NCBI GenBank assembly: GCA_016745215.1
Contig: CP050890.1
Location: 3,286,001 to 3,350,000 of the forward strand
Direction: 5' to 3'
Source of the DNA: Thiohalocapsa sp. PB-PSB1
GTDB taxonomy: Bacteria; Pseudomonadota; Gammaproteobacteria; Chromatiales; Chromatiaceae
Length of the DNA: 64,000 nucleotides
How positions within the stretch are numbered: position 1 is the first letter of the stretch; each line of letters begins with the position of its first letter. The notes under the pieces are model-generated. The model did not search any database and was not told the origin of the DNA. It worked only from the letters and a program-made list of their open reading frames with translations. Positions 17,793-28,114 of this stretch are shown here, piece by piece. A program made the position numbers and the translations under genes.

Positions 17793-19970
17793 GTTTTTTG
17801 ACCGGCTTTCGAACCCAGGATCAGCTCGATCGTTTGGGGTTCACCCTGGTTGGCGAGTTTTTCGAGATCACCACCATTCGTCAATACGTCACGGCGTTGC
17901 TTGGTCAGAGACGACGAGCAATCACCTCACGCGCGTTGCTCATCGACGCTAATCTGAAGACTGTTTTCGGCATCTTGCCAGGTGAGGGGACCACACAGAA
18001 CCGGGATGCGTGGTGCAATCCGATTGGCATCCTTGATCTCTCCTGTGCCGTGGGTTTTGGCAACACCGAATAACGATTCGATGGTGTCAGAGCTGATCGG
18101 CATGCCGGTCTCGCACAAACCGAGCAGGCTGGCAATCGCGAGCTGTTTCTCAATCCAGTCGGTCAAACCGCGGCGGATCGATGGCGTGGGGATTCGCTCG
18201 ATCATGGGCCGGCATTCATTGGCGCTGTCTTGACTCAACCCTTTTGTCTTGAGTAGGGCCTGGCATTCCAGGATCGGCTCGACATCCTGTAGGAAGGCGT
18301 TGATGAAGGCACGACACTGTGGCAGTCGATCCAGACGCTCGCGCAGTTTCTGCAGTAACGAGCCGTTCGCTGCTCGGCCTCTGGGCGACTGTTGGAGTAC
18401 CCGTGCTGCCCATTTGACCAAACGATGAAGATTCATGAAGCGCGCTTTTGTCGAGACCTTCGGTGGTGCCAGACAAGCCAGCACGGACTGCTTGAGCATG
18501 CTGGACACTTTGCCGCAGGTGCTGAGAAAGACATCGAACATGGGATGCGCGCGATACGCATGTTTTACCAAATTGGCAACCACATGAGAAAGATCGTCGA
18601 TCGACACGCCGCCCAGCCCTTTTTCCTGCAACAGTCGTACGGCCTTGCCAAGATCGGTTCCGCCATCTTTCAGATAGGCAACGGGGCGGCCGATCGTGGC
18701 GATGACGCGCTGCAGCAAAGCCGCGATGCTTTCTCCGGTCCAGGTATCGGCCACCGAGACAGCGACACAGCTCACATGCTGTAGCGAAGGTGCACCGGCG
18801 TTGCACGCGTCATGCCTGGCATCCAGTGCGAGGACCGTCATGATCTTGCCCTGGCCGAATCCGATGGTGGCATCCAGAAGGAGGATAAAGCCTTATGAAA
18901 ACCGCTGCATACCAGTGTCAGGGTCAACACCAAACCGGTCCTCTTTCATCCTGGCGATAGCCAGTCGTGTCACCCAGTTGATGATGGTTTGTGGGCAGGG
19001 CGCTTGCGCTAATCCAAGCTGAAATGCCAGCACGCCCAAGACCCTGGAGATCGCCCGGAAGCCGATCCGGGCGACAACAAACAGTTGCAGTGCGAGAAAC
19101 ACGGTGGTGGTCTTGTCGCAAGCCGCTAACGCCGTGTTGCGTTGCTTCAGTTCGTCCAGCTCCTTTTGCGTATCACGCCATGCCCGCCGATACGCATCGC
19201 GCTCCTTCTTGATCCGCTTGTTCTCCTTCTTGTGGTAACGCAAATCTGCCCCTGTTGCCACTGTTTTCTTTTTCCAGTGATCGCGCCGTTTCTTCATTTT
19301 GTTGTAGGTGCTCATCAACGCGCTCTTGCCAGGCTGTTGTTCATGTTCAAGTTGTGAAGACCGTCTCCCCGTGTCCTGTCTCAGAGCGATGGCGTGTGGT
19401 TGCGTGTCAGCACCTCATCCTGATCCTTGCCGAGGCGCTTCGCGGGATCGGGCACTTTCCGATACACTCGGCATCTGCCAGGAAAACAACCAACTCACAC
19501 AGCAGGTGGATCTTGTGAACAGGCAACGACTGAAGCCAGAGAGGTTGCAATGACAGACAATCGGATGGAAGCCAAACCGATCCCAGGTGAGCGCTGTCGT
19601 TTTTGCTGCGACACCTCCTACCTTTCTGTCGCGGGGGAGGCTGTTGTCAGTTCGAGCACGAACAGCACAGCATCTGCCACTTCCATCATAATGAGCAGCA
19701 CCAAGGAAGATAGCGGGGAAGATGGCAGGAGTGTAAAGCATGCCAGGACGTTTTTGGGCAAGAGGAATGCAACAGCTTGGCCCAAGACCCGATGAATACG
19801 CCACGCTACTCAGCATCGGGAATCTCAGGATGGCGGGGTGGGACGGCTGTTCGAATCCGCCCAATTCGCTGCTGATTCGCCATCGGGCAAGTAATCGTTT
19901 GGGCTGGTTGCGTCGTCGGGAAAAAGCGTTCCTTGCATGTTTCGCGGTTCAGAAAGCGGTCAAAAAAAGG
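17793..19970 (-). mobile_element. Inner insertion sequence with imperfect inverted ends
   Basis: TTTTTTGACCGGCTTTCGAACC near 17794-17814 and the complement of GGTTCAGAAAGCGGTCAAAAAA near 19946-19967 match at nearly every position apart from one-base shifts. Between them lies a single transposase-like gene on the minus strand plus about 600 bases upstream of it without a convincing gene. The arrangement is that of a simple IS of about 2.2 kb. Confidence 0.5.
17927..19318 (-). pseudogene. DDE transposase-like gene interrupted by a single in-frame TAA
   Basis: Two open segments in the same frame are separated only by TAA at 18893-18895. The 5' segment (141 residues) has a basic coiled coil, then a helix-turn-helix-like region with TIINWVTRLAIARM. 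After the TAA the frame continues FILLLDATIGFGQGKIMTVLALDARHD, then SVADTWTG, VAYLKDGGTDLGKAV with a candidate catalytic Asp, and MPISSDTIESLFGVAK, which looks like the terminal DDE region. The joined product would be about 462 residues. With no frame change at the break, a point nonsense mutation or stop readthrough are the two possible readings. The start is TTG 19318 or ATG 19315. Confidence 0.6.
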
Positions 19971-20212
19971 GCGTGCCAGCACCCTGTGCTTGAGCTGTCA
20001 TTGTATGCTTGATCGGGTGCGATTTTAAAAGGGTAAACAAGTGGTTGCAGGAGCTGCGCATGGAAATGGGGGCAGATTGAAAAAAGAGAGAAAAATGAGC
20101 GTTTGCCGATTAATATAACATATTGATTAGATTATTATTTTCTTCCTTGGGAGTCAGTTTGAGGGTAAAAACATCACGATGGGACTCAAAATGCTTTATG
20201 AATATCAATAAG
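19319..20212. other. Noncoding stretch covering IS ends
   Basis: About 900 bases upstream of the broken transposase gene. The part from 19976 to 20218 is AT-rich and appears to belong to the outer element. Short frames on both strands around 19415-19864 overlap each other and lack ribosome sites or recognisable domains, so I do not call genes here. Confidence 0.4.
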
Positions 20213-20410
20213 TTATGATTTAGACACCCTAGTATTGGCCTGATCGATGGCCCAGGCAAAGGAGCCGACGTCGGCGGTGGTGCCCCAGGTGTTCTGGGTC
20301 ACATCGAATATGGCCGCGGTCGCCTGCCGCGGTGCGCCGGCGAGAACTGTAACGATGCAAGCGCCGCCAAGCAGGGCGGCGGCATTGATCGACTGTGTGG
20401 ATCTTCGCAT
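20213..20410 (-). pseudogene. Truncated start of a secreted beta-helix (CSLREA-like) protein
   Basis: ATG at 20410 with GAGG upstream opens a 65-residue frame: a signal peptide (MRRSTQSINAAALLGGACIV to about residue 31) followed by FDVTQNTWGTTADVGSFAWAIDQANT. The 'VGSFAWAIDQANT' pattern is the usual beginning of right-handed beta-helix surface proteins, which continue for hundreds of residues. Here the similarity ends at the TAGGGTGTC terminus of the mobile element and the remaining codons come from that element. It is therefore a decapitated gene, probably not functional. Confidence 0.6.
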
Positions 20411-20591
20411 GGGTTTGTTCCTCTGGTGGTTTTCATTTGCGCGGAGCAGTGGGATTGCGGCTACGCGCGTGATCGGCATGCTAGTTAGTTGGTTGGTTGG
20501 TGCAAGCCCTGCCATCCAAACACCGCTCCAGGTTTGTCTGCAAGTTGGATGTTGAGAATTCCTGGCCGCCGAGGCAACGGCGACTCGCCGT

Positions 20592-20994
20592 TCAGCCGGG
20601 TCTTTGTCGGCACAACCATGAGCCGAAGGCGTTAGCTGCAAGAGCATTGACGATGCCCAGTCCGGTCAACACGCTCATTCCGATCAACCGGTCCGACAAC
20701 TCGGGCTGGATGCTGGGCTCCCCTGGGCTGAGCAAGGACAGCAAGGCGATAGCGCCGCCACCGAGAAAGCCGTCCCGCGCCACCCTTAGTATGCGTCCCT
20801 TGGCGCCCTCCGCCTGCCAGCGCAGATACACCGGGGACCCGCAGGTAGACCAGGATTGCGCAGGCGAGCAGGATCAGAACTAAGATCACGAATCCGGGCG
20901 GCGGCGGCAAGTCGGCAATTGCGAGGGTGAGCAGCAGCCAGGTGCCGAGGAAAATCCCGGCCGTTCGCAATCCGATCTTCTGCTGGACTGTCAT
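20592..20994 (-). pseudogene. Frameshifted small membrane protein
   Basis: The gene starts at 20994 (MTVQQKIGLRTAGIFLGTWLL) and gives two hydrophobic segments (about residues 10-28 and 33-52). Near 20815-20840 the hydrophobic coding pattern jumps to another frame that continues VYLRWQAEGAKGRILRVARD, a third hydrophobic segment (GGGAIALLSLL) and a fourth (GMSVLTGLGIVNALAANAF), ending at 20592. The repeated VYLR coding stretch at the switch suggests a small insertion. I cannot assign a family. It may be one frameshifted gene or two overlapping coupled genes. Confidence 0.45.
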
Positions 20995-21113
20995 GGGGAT
21001 GGCAACGTATGAAATGCTTGGCAGAGCTGGATAGTATCCGGGCCTGCTTGGCGCTCCGCACTATCTACCCGCGAAAAGCAGGACGCGTACTAGGTGCCCT
21101 GACACAAGCGCCG

Positions 21114-21587
21114 CTACTCCGTCCGTGCCTCAACGGACCGCCACACCTTCGCATCCGGATCCCACGCACGAGCGACGAAACAAGGCGTTGGGTTGATCCC
21201 GCCGCAATCCGTGCCATGGACGTCGGTGAGCAGGACAGGGTTGCGCCCGAATGTGAGCACCGTCCACCCCTGGTTGAGAAAAGAGGCGACGACGTCGCCG
21301 ACCAGGAAGTGCGACACACAGCCACCTGTCGAGCAGAACATGGAGACGGCCGTGGAGCAGGCGTAGGCGCTTTCGTCGAGCACCCAGTCGGGGTTGAGGT
21401 CGCCGTCCAGGTCGGTTCGTGTCACTGCGCCCCATTCCAGGGCGAATTCCCCGTTCTTGTTATCCGCGCAGGCCTGCCGGGCCACGGTCACCTTTTCCGC
21501 CAGGGCCGCGGGAAGCCCCGTGAGATCCAGAGCGTTGGCCGCCATCGGCATGAATGCCAGTACGGCGGTGGCAATTAGACGCTTCAT
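21114..21587 (-). CDS. Secreted protein of unknown function, 157 residues
   Basis: ATG 21587 gives a clear signal peptide (MKRLIATAVLAFMPMAANA, cleavage about residue 19). The mature part contains TDLDGDLNPDWVLDES, a calcium-loop-like or VCBS-like segment common in periplasmic proteins that carry a numeric 'content' domain, and four cysteines including the cluster STGGC, likely disulfide-bonded. No enzymatic motif is seen. It lies upstream of, and on the same strand as, nothing obviously related; the neighbours 21694 and 22000 are also small unknown proteins on this strand. The longer upstream frame lacks signal features, so I chose this start. Confidence 0.65.
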   Translation of the reverse strand: MKRLIATAVLAFMPMAANALDLTGLPAALAEKVTVARQACADNKNGEFALEWGAVTRTDLDGDLNPDWVLDESAYACSTAVSMFCSTGGCVSHFLVGDVVASFLNQGWTVLTFGRNPVLLTDVHGTDCGGINPTPCFVARAWDPDAKVWRSVEARTE

Positions 21588-21693
21588 GTTCGTTCTGTCG
21601 TTGTCCCCGGACGCTTGTTGACTGAGACCCGTCATTTCCCATCGTCGCCGGAACGGCCGGCCGTCTCTGCGTAACGATTGCGGGGCCTTCTTC

Positions 21694-21990
21694 TCATCGC
21701 CACGTCCCCTCGACTTTCGCCTGCCGCACAACCTGGTAAACGGCGATGTTCTCCTGGGTCAGGAGCCTGATCAGGTCGGGGACGCACTGGATGGGCGCGG
21801 CGAATTCAAAGCCGTTCGGAAGTCGGCGCAGACGCTGCGCGTGCCGCGGCCCCAGAAAGCTTCTCAGCACGCGGTTGGTGCCATCGACATCGACTGTCTC
21901 GAGGTAGAACCCGTACAGATCCTCTGAGTAGTCCAGTGGAGTACCGGTGACAGGGACCCCGGCCGGAGAATCAGCGTCACCCGAGTTCAT
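21694..21990 (-). CDS. Hypothetical protein, 98 residues
   Basis: A short soluble protein with no signal peptide or membrane segment. Residues 20-98 are mixed alpha/beta in composition (YGFYLETVDVDGTNRV, PNGFEFAAPIQCVPDLIRLL, NIAVYQVVRQ). I do not recognise the family. It lies 9 nt downstream of the neighbouring secreted-protein gene on the same strand, so the two may be co-transcribed. Coding is plausible from codon bias and spacing but not proved. Confidence 0.45.
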   Translation of the reverse strand: MNSGDADSPAGVPVTGTPLDYSEDLYGFYLETVDVDGTNRVLRSFLGPRHAQRLRRLPNGFEFAAPIQCVPDLIRLLTQENIAVYQVVRQAKVEGTWR

Positions 21991-21999
21991 GGACGGCGT

Positions 22000-22794
22000 T
22001 CAGTTGCACTTGCGGTAGGTGTAGTCACCGAATTCCAGCCAGTCCTCGTCGCCGTCCTTGAAGACCAGGAACTCCGCTCGGTCCTCGCACAACAGGGCGA
22101 CCACGAAGCCGCGCGGTGGTTCTGACTTGCCGAAATAGCTGTAGGCCGTCATGGCGCGTAGGGTCTCGCCGTTGATCGTAACCCGGGAGTCCCATTTATC
22201 CTCCGGCTTCTCGAGGATGGTGAATTCGATCTGGCGCTTGATGCCCCCGCCGCCGCAGTAGACCACGCCCTCGGGCGCCTCGATTCGCGCCGGGGCGCTA
22301 ACCGCGCTCGGACCGCAGGCGGTGCGCAGGGACCTGATCGCCGCCCCTGATCCCGTGAGGTCAAAGATGCCGTAGCTGACGTCCTGATCGATCATGGCGA
22401 GGTTCAGCACGGCGTTCTTCCCGATCTGATCGAGGACGAAGCCGTAGTCCGCTTCGTCGCTAAAGACGATCTCGACGGGGTAGTTGTCGACGATTCGTAT
22501 TTCGGCGTTGTCCCCTCCCGCCTGGAAAGCACCAACCTCCGTCGCACCGTCCTTCATGAAGCGGATGGACAGGCCCTGCTTGCGCTCGATGTCCTGGGCG
22601 TCCTCGTACCCCGCGGGTGCGAAGCGCATCCGGTCGCACTGCAGCTCAAGGGTCATGTTTTCGGTCTGGATGAAGGCGTTCGGGGACGGCGAGCCGTTGA
22701 AGCCCCATCCGGCGAATGCCGATGACCAGACCGCGACCAATGCGGCCAACATGGTCGACCCCACCATTCTTCGACAATACATGGATCGCTCCAT
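22000..22794 (-). CDS. Secreted protein of unknown function, 264 residues
   Basis: I chose ATG 22794 because it places a signal peptide (about residues 9-29, ending SSAFAGWG) at the N terminus; the longer upstream frame runs back into unrelated sequence. The mature protein has several cysteines (LQCDRMRF, RTACGPS, VVYCGGGG, ALLCEDR, YRKCN) that could form disulfides. No known domain is evident to me. The adjacent 98-residue gene follows on the same strand. Confidence 0.6.
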   Translation of the reverse strand: MERSMYCRRMVGSTMLAALVAVWSSAFAGWGFNGSPSPNAFIQTENMTLELQCDRMRFAPAGYEDAQDIERKQGLSIRFMKDGATEVGAFQAGGDNAEIRIVDNYPVEIVFSDEADYGFVLDQIGKNAVLNLAMIDQDVSYGIFDLTGSGAAIRSLRTACGPSAVSAPARIEAPEGVVYCGGGGIKRQIEFTILEKPEDKWDSRVTINGETLRAMTAYSYFGKSEPPRGFVVALLCEDRAEFLVFKDGDEDWLEFGDYTYRKCN

Positions 22795-22837
22795 CGATTT
22801 CCGATATGCGGGCCCGTCACAGTGACGGACGAAGCGG

Positions 22838-24220
<1,383 letters not shown>

Positions 24221-24348
24221 TCCTAACCCGAACCGTCCATAAACCTGTCCGCCAGGGCAAACGTCGGCCGCCGAGGGCCGAGGGCCGAGTTCCGAGCAGA
24301 AAACCGCGCATCGGCGGTGTAGGGTCGATGGTACCCAGCATTCACTGA

Positions 24349-24366
24349 TGTAAAGGGTTCTTTACA
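24349..24366. promoter_or_regulatory. Palindromic operator candidate TGTAAAG-N4-CTTTACA (1)
   Basis: TGTAAAGGGTTCTTTACA is a perfect 7-bp inverted repeat with a 4-base spacer. The same half-site occurs in direct-repeat form before the nearby response-regulator gene, which suggests a shared binding protein. Confidence 0.5.
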
Positions 24367-24505
24367 GGTGTTGGTGCGTGTCGCGGGTCAGAACTTGGCT
24401 GGCCGACCGCGAGCGGTCCGTCTCAACCCGTTGAGATTCCTTACAAAGCCCGCGTACGAATGGCTGGCGGCTGGCGGAATTTTGACCTGAAAAGGGCGTC
24501 AGGAC

Positions 24506-24523
24506 TGTAAAGAGAGCTTTACA
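24506..24523. promoter_or_regulatory. Palindromic operator candidate TGTAAAG-N4-CTTTACA (2)
   Basis: TGTAAAGAGAGCTTTACA has the same arms and spacer length as the copy at 24349 but a different spacer, so the arms rather than the centre are conserved. It lies 157 bases from the first copy and 158 bases before the next start codon. Confidence 0.5.
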
Positions 24524-24680
24524 AAACGGCGTAGGCTTGGGTGGCCGCAGCGGGCGGCTCGGGCTGAATTGATCGAAGAAACAGGCGCATGTGGATTAGG
24601 GCGCAAAATTTGCTTAAAAGCCTGACCTCGAACGAGGCAGAAACCAACCCAACGCAGCAATCCCGAACAAGGGCGCAGCC

Positions 24681-25061
24681 ATGACCGAACAGACCCCCGC
24701 AACCACCGCATCCCCCCGCCGTTCCCTATCCGACAAGCTCGCCCTGGCCGCCGGCCCCGGCGCCATGGCCGCCGCCGCGGCCCTCGCGCCCGGCGGTGCC
24801 GATGCGGCCATTGTCGCGTCGTCGACGACCTTTCCGATCAGTCCGCCGACCAGCGAAGGTGCTAATAACTGGGACGTCGATGGTGATTCGACGGACGATT
24901 TTGAGCTAGAGCAATTTGTTACTCTCGGCACCCAGAAAGCCTATTTCGATGATCTCAATGGTGGTCGCCTGGTCGTCCCGCGCACCGCGACCCAAGACGG
25001 TACCTACGCGCTGTCCCCTGCCCTGAGTTTTGAGAAGCTACAGGACTATCGTGGCAGCTGA
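24681..25061 (+). CDS. Small exported protein, possibly C-terminally truncated
   Basis: A 126-residue product. Residues 13-45 form an export-like segment (RRSLSDKLALAAGPGAMAAA, then Ala-rich to GADAAIV). A short acidic Asp/Ser-rich region follows (WDVDGDSTDDFELEQF). I do not recognise a family. The 3' end runs 16 bases into the convergent histidine-kinase gene, and the last residues (FEKLQDYRGS) look unrelated to the preceding sequence, so a longer surface protein may have been cut here. The two CTTTACA palindromes upstream suggest control by the adjacent two-component system. Confidence 0.5.
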   Translation: MTEQTPATTASPRRSLSDKLALAAGPGAMAAAAALAPGGADAAIVASSTTFPISPPTSEGANNWDVDGDSTDDFELEQFVTLGTQKAYFDDLNGGRLVVPRTATQDGTYALSPALSFEKLQDYRGS

Positions 25062-26392
25062 AGCTCCACGCGAAGGCCACCGCCCTCCCGATTCGATGCC
25101 GAAGCCGACCCGCCGTGCAGCCGCATCGAGCGCTCCGCGATGGCGAGTCCGATGCCCCCGCCGCTGGAGCGCGTGGCCTGAGCGCCCTCGACGCGGTAGA
25201 AGGGTTCGAAGATCCGCGCGAGCAGCGCATCGGGCACGCCAGGGCCTCGGTCGTCGATGATGATGCGAACATTCTTCGCGTCGAGCTTCAGCGAGACATC
25301 GACCGCCGTGCCCTTCGCGGTGTGCTTCAAGGCATTGCGCACCACGTTTTCGACGGCGCGCTGCACCAGGTTGCTCTCCACCGCAACGACACAGGAGCTC
25401 GGCGCACGCAGGGCGATACCTTTATCGGCTACCTCTGCCTCCAGAGCCGCATCATCGATAATCGTTTGCAACAGATCCACCAGATCCGTTGCGTGACGAC
25501 CGACCCCATCCGCCGCTTCCATCCGCGAATAGTCGAGGATCTCGCCGATCAGCCTGTCCAGGCGCTCCAGTTCAACCTCCATGCGATCGATCCGCCGCGT
25601 CTCCGCCGTGTCCGCCGACTGCCGCTGGATCGACAGCAACGCCTGCAATCGCGCCAGGGGCGAGCGCAGCTCGTGCGATACGTCACGCAGCATGCGGTGC
25701 CTGGATTGCAGCAGGGCGTCGATTCGTTCCGTCATCAGGTCGAAGTCATGCGCCAACTTGGCGATGTCGTCGGAGCGCCCGCCCACCGACGGCACGACCC
25801 GCACGCTGAGGTCACCGGCAGCCACCTTCCGCCCCGCGATGCGTAGCCGGCGCACCGGTCGAGCGATGAAACGCGCCAGGAGCATCGCCATCGCGGCGCT
25901 GGTGATCACGGCAAACGACGCGAGCAGAACGCGGCCACCGGGCTTGGCAAGTGCCGGGAACAAGGGGAAGAAACCCTGAAAAACGATAACCCTATACCCG
26001 GCCAGCCCATCATCCTGCACATGCAGACGGCGGGAGATGTTCCTCGCAGCTTGCTGCGGATCACCGGGGCTCGACGCCAATTCCGCGACGGCATCCGGCA
26101 AGCTTCGACCCAGCACATCCAAGCCGTCCGGAGTCACGATATAGACGGTTTGTATCGGTGCTTGGTCCAGCTCGTACCCTTTCGCAAGCTCCGCGATGCT
26201 CTGCGTCGGGTCCCGCTCCAGTTCGCGGCGCAGGTCGCGCGCGATCAGCTCGGCAGCCTGCGCTGAAATCAAACCGTCCTGAATCGTCGCGTGGGGCTGC
26301 GGCAACCATGTCGCCACCGCGACCGTAAGCGCCACTGTGACGCCCAGGATTCCCCAAACAGACAGGAATATGCGCCAAAAGAAGGAGTTCAC
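25046..26392 (-). CDS. Sensor histidine kinase (CpxA-like)
   Basis: A 448-residue inner-membrane sensor. Membrane helices lie at about residues 8-30 and 155-178, enclosing a periplasmic domain of about 120 residues. A HAMP domain follows (about 176-230), then the dimerisation domain with the phospho-acceptor His240 in RDVSHELRSPLARL, and an ATPase domain with the N box VVRNALKH, DDRGPGVPD and SSGGGIGLAI. GTG at 26392 overlaps the regulator's stop (GTGA), so the pair is coupled. The resemblance to CpxA-type envelope-stress sensors is in layout only; the signal is unknown. Confidence 0.93.
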   Translation of the reverse strand: MNSFFWRIFLSVWGILGVTVALTVAVATWLPQPHATIQDGLISAQAAELIARDLRRELERDPTQSIAELAKGYELDQAPIQTVYIVTPDGLDVLGRSLPDAVAELASSPGDPQQAARNISRRLHVQDDGLAGYRVIVFQGFFPLFPALAKPGGRVLLASFAVITSAAMAMLLARFIARPVRRLRIAGRKVAAGDLSVRVVPSVGGRSDDIAKLAHDFDLMTERIDALLQSRHRMLRDVSHELRSPLARLQALLSIQRQSADTAETRRIDRMEVELERLDRLIGEILDYSRMEAADGVGRHATDLVDLLQTIIDDAALEAEVADKGIALRAPSSCVVAVESNLVQRAVENVVRNALKHTAKGTAVDVSLKLDAKNVRIIIDDRGPGVPDALLARIFEPFYRVEGAQATRSSGGGIGLAIAERSMRLHGGSASASNREGGGLRVELQLPR

Positions 26393-27114
26393 GCGGTGGT
26401 CACGTAGAGATAGCCGCGCCCTCGTATCGTCTTGATGCGCTGACGACCGTCGCGCAGCAGGCCCAGCTTCTTCCGCAGGTTGGCGATATGGGCATCCACA
26501 CTGCGGTCATAGGGCATGATCCGACGCCCGAGCGCATGACAGGCGATGCTGTCTTTCTCGACAACCCGCCCCGCGGAATCGGTCAGCGCATCGAGCACCA
26601 GGTACTCCGCTCCGGTCAGGGGGACCAGGGTACCGTCAAGGTAGACCGTCTGCGAGCCGACCTCGATGCGCAGGTCACCGATCACCCGCGCGCTTCCGTC
26701 CGGGTCTACCGCCGGTGGTGTGCGGCTGCGGCGCAGGATCGCGCGAATGCGCGCCACGAGTTCGCGCAGGTTGCACGGCTTGGCCACGTAATCGTCCGCT
26801 CCGATCTCCAGACCGACGATGCGGTCGACGTCATCACCCCGCGCCGTCAGCATAATCACCGGCGTATCGACCTGCCTACGCACCCGTTTCAACACCTCGA
26901 AGCCGTTCAGCCCCGGTAGACCCACGTCGAGCACGATGACGTCGAAGTCGCCGGCAACCGCCGTGGTCACGCCACTGCCCCCGTCGTACCGCATCTCCAC
27001 CGCGAAGCCACCCTCGGCGTCGAGAAACTCCGCCACCAGGCGAGCGAACTCCCGGTCATCGTCCACCAGGAGCACACGCAATGTATCGACCGTCTCTTTC
27101 ACCCGCGTGGACAC
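26389..27114 (-). CDS. OmpR-family response regulator (CpxR-like)
   Basis: A 241-residue regulator. The receiver domain shows the acidic pair LLVDDD at residues 15-20 and phospho-acceptor Asp63 in VIVLDVGLPG, with the switch Thr in VIMLTARG and Lys in VAKPCN. The C-terminal winged helix has YLVLDALTDSAGRVV and DAHIANLRKKLG, then the hairpin TIRGRGYLY. GTG 27114 is the start. The kinase gene follows with a GTGA overlap. Three CTTTAC-type direct repeats lie upstream in the divergent promoter region, as expected for an OmpR-type autoregulated operon. Confidence 0.93.
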   Translation of the reverse strand: MSTRVKETVDTLRVLLVDDDREFARLVAEFLDAEGGFAVEMRYDGGSGVTTAVAGDFDVIVLDVGLPGLNGFEVLKRVRRQVDTPVIMLTARGDDVDRIVGLEIGADDYVAKPCNLRELVARIRAILRRSRTPPAVDPDGSARVIGDLRIEVGSQTVYLDGTLVPLTGAEYLVLDALTDSAGRVVEKDSIACHALGRRIMPYDRSVDAHIANLRKKLGLLRDGRQRIKTIRGRGYLYVTTA

Positions 27115-27146
27115 TGTTTATCCCCCTTCGCCGCACCGCCATCGAC

Positions 27147-27172
27147 CTTACAGTTCTTTACACATCTTTACC
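27147..27172. promoter_or_regulatory. CTTTAC direct repeats in the divergent promoter region
   Basis: CTTACA at 27147, CTTTACA at 27156 and CTTTACC at 27166 recur every 9-10 bases, the spacing used by tandem OmpR-family dimers. They sit between the regulator gene (reading left) and the secreted-protein gene at 27245 (reading right). Confidence 0.5.
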
Positions 27173-27244
27173 ATCATGAGGAGGTTCCCGACATTCGGAT
27201 CACTAAGATGGAGCTCGTCCCAATCAACCCCTAGGAGAGACGAA

Positions 27245-28114
27245 ATGTTCCCAGCGTTCCCACGTCATGTCGCGACTGCGACCCTCTTCAGCGCTTGCGC
27301 GGTGCTCGCTCAATCGACAGCTGCCGATGAACCGGAAGCCACTCGAGGACACCTCATCGCCGCGAACTATGGTAGCGCGAATCTACCGGCCAATCTCGGT
27401 GTATTGGTATGCGATGACGCACCGGGACGAGACGGCATTCCCGTCCATTTCGAGACCGAGGTGAATGAACCGGTCTACCCGGAGGACTTCATCGTTCGCG
27501 GAGAAAGTGGCGACATCAGGCCGGTATTCTGTGTGACCTTCGAGCCTTCTGACGATGTTGGTGATAAACGCTCGATCCTGCTCGTCGGCGACTTTGGTGA
27601 TGCCGATGACCAGCCCGCTTCAGTCGAGGTCGTCGGTGATATTTGGTCAACCGACTTCAGCTTGTCTTACCAAGGCGCCTATACGGATATCATTCCGCTG
27701 GAGGCACCTCCGAGTCTCATCTTGGCCGAAGTCGTTCCGGAAGAGGAATGGGATCTCGACAACCCGGGGACGCCCATCCCCTGGGGCGGTGGCACCGGGT
27801 GCCCTTCGGAGGGAACAGAGCAAGTGCTTCGAGTCGCATGGGGCGGCGGTATTCTCGCCGTCGGCGGCACCGAGGTCACGGCGCAAGAATGGAAGCGCTA
27901 TACGATCGCTATGCGAACAGAAGCTGGCGATATCAAGCTCGTCAAGCCCTTCGCGGTCGGAGACCTGAACGACCAAGACAACAATCACGAGCTTTGCCTC
28001 GATCAAAGAGGAACACCACTCGCGGTCCGGTTCCCGGCCGGTCTACTCGTGGACCCGAACAACGACGTCAATGAAAGAACTCGCATCAGGGTCAATCACG
28101 ACCGCGATTTCTAA
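27245..28114 (+). CDS. Secreted protein of unknown function, 289 residues
   Basis: ATG 27245 has AGGAGA at 27233-27238 and gives a signal peptide ending about ADEPEA (residue 28). The mature protein is acidic, with Asp/Glu-rich loops and three cysteines. Residues 60-130 contain FETEVNEPVYPEDFIVRGES, a segment reminiscent of cadherin-like or lipoprotein folds in which calcium-like loops occur, but no family can be named. It is divergent from the response regulator and has its CTTTAC repeats upstream, so it is a probable target of that system. Its TAA is followed at once by a palindromic repeat element. Confidence 0.7.
   Translation: MFPAFPRHVATATLFSACAVLAQSTAADEPEATRGHLIAANYGSANLPANLGVLVCDDAPGRDGIPVHFETEVNEPVYPEDFIVRGESGDIRPVFCVTFEPSDDVGDKRSILLVGDFGDADDQPASVEVVGDIWSTDFSLSYQGAYTDIIPLEAPPSLILAEVVPEEEWDLDNPGTPIPWGGGTGCPSEGTEQVLRVAWGGGILAVGGTEVTAQEWKRYTIAMRTEAGDIKLVKPFAVGDLNDQDNNHELCLDQRGTPLAVRFPAGLLVDPNNDVNERTRIRVNHDRDF

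Larger units (their letters stand above)
17519..20231. mobile_element. Element bounded by TAGGGTGTCYAAA inverted repeats, TA ends
   Basis: TAGGGTGTCCAAA at 17519-17531 is matched at 12 of 13 positions by the complement of TTTAGACACCCTA at 20219-20231. Both flanking genes, an ISKra4-like remnant on the left and a beta-helix gene on the right, are broken precisely at these sequences. TA at each edge is what IS630/Tc1-type insertion would leave. The inner content consists largely of a second element at 17793-19970, so the original transposase of the outer element may have been lost. Confidence 0.5.
24221..24680. other. Regulatory-looking gap with two CTTTACA palindromes
   Basis: No gene is visible in these 460 bases. 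The stretch carries two perfect 7-4-7 palindromes of the form TGTAAAG-N4-CTTTACA (listed separately) and a single CTTACAAAG half-site near 24439. It precedes the small exported-protein gene at 24681. Confidence 0.5.

Noticed and set aside
19415..19864. Open frames on both strands (149 and 122 codons)
   Set aside because: They overlap each other in an IS end region, have no ribosome site and show no recognisable domain.
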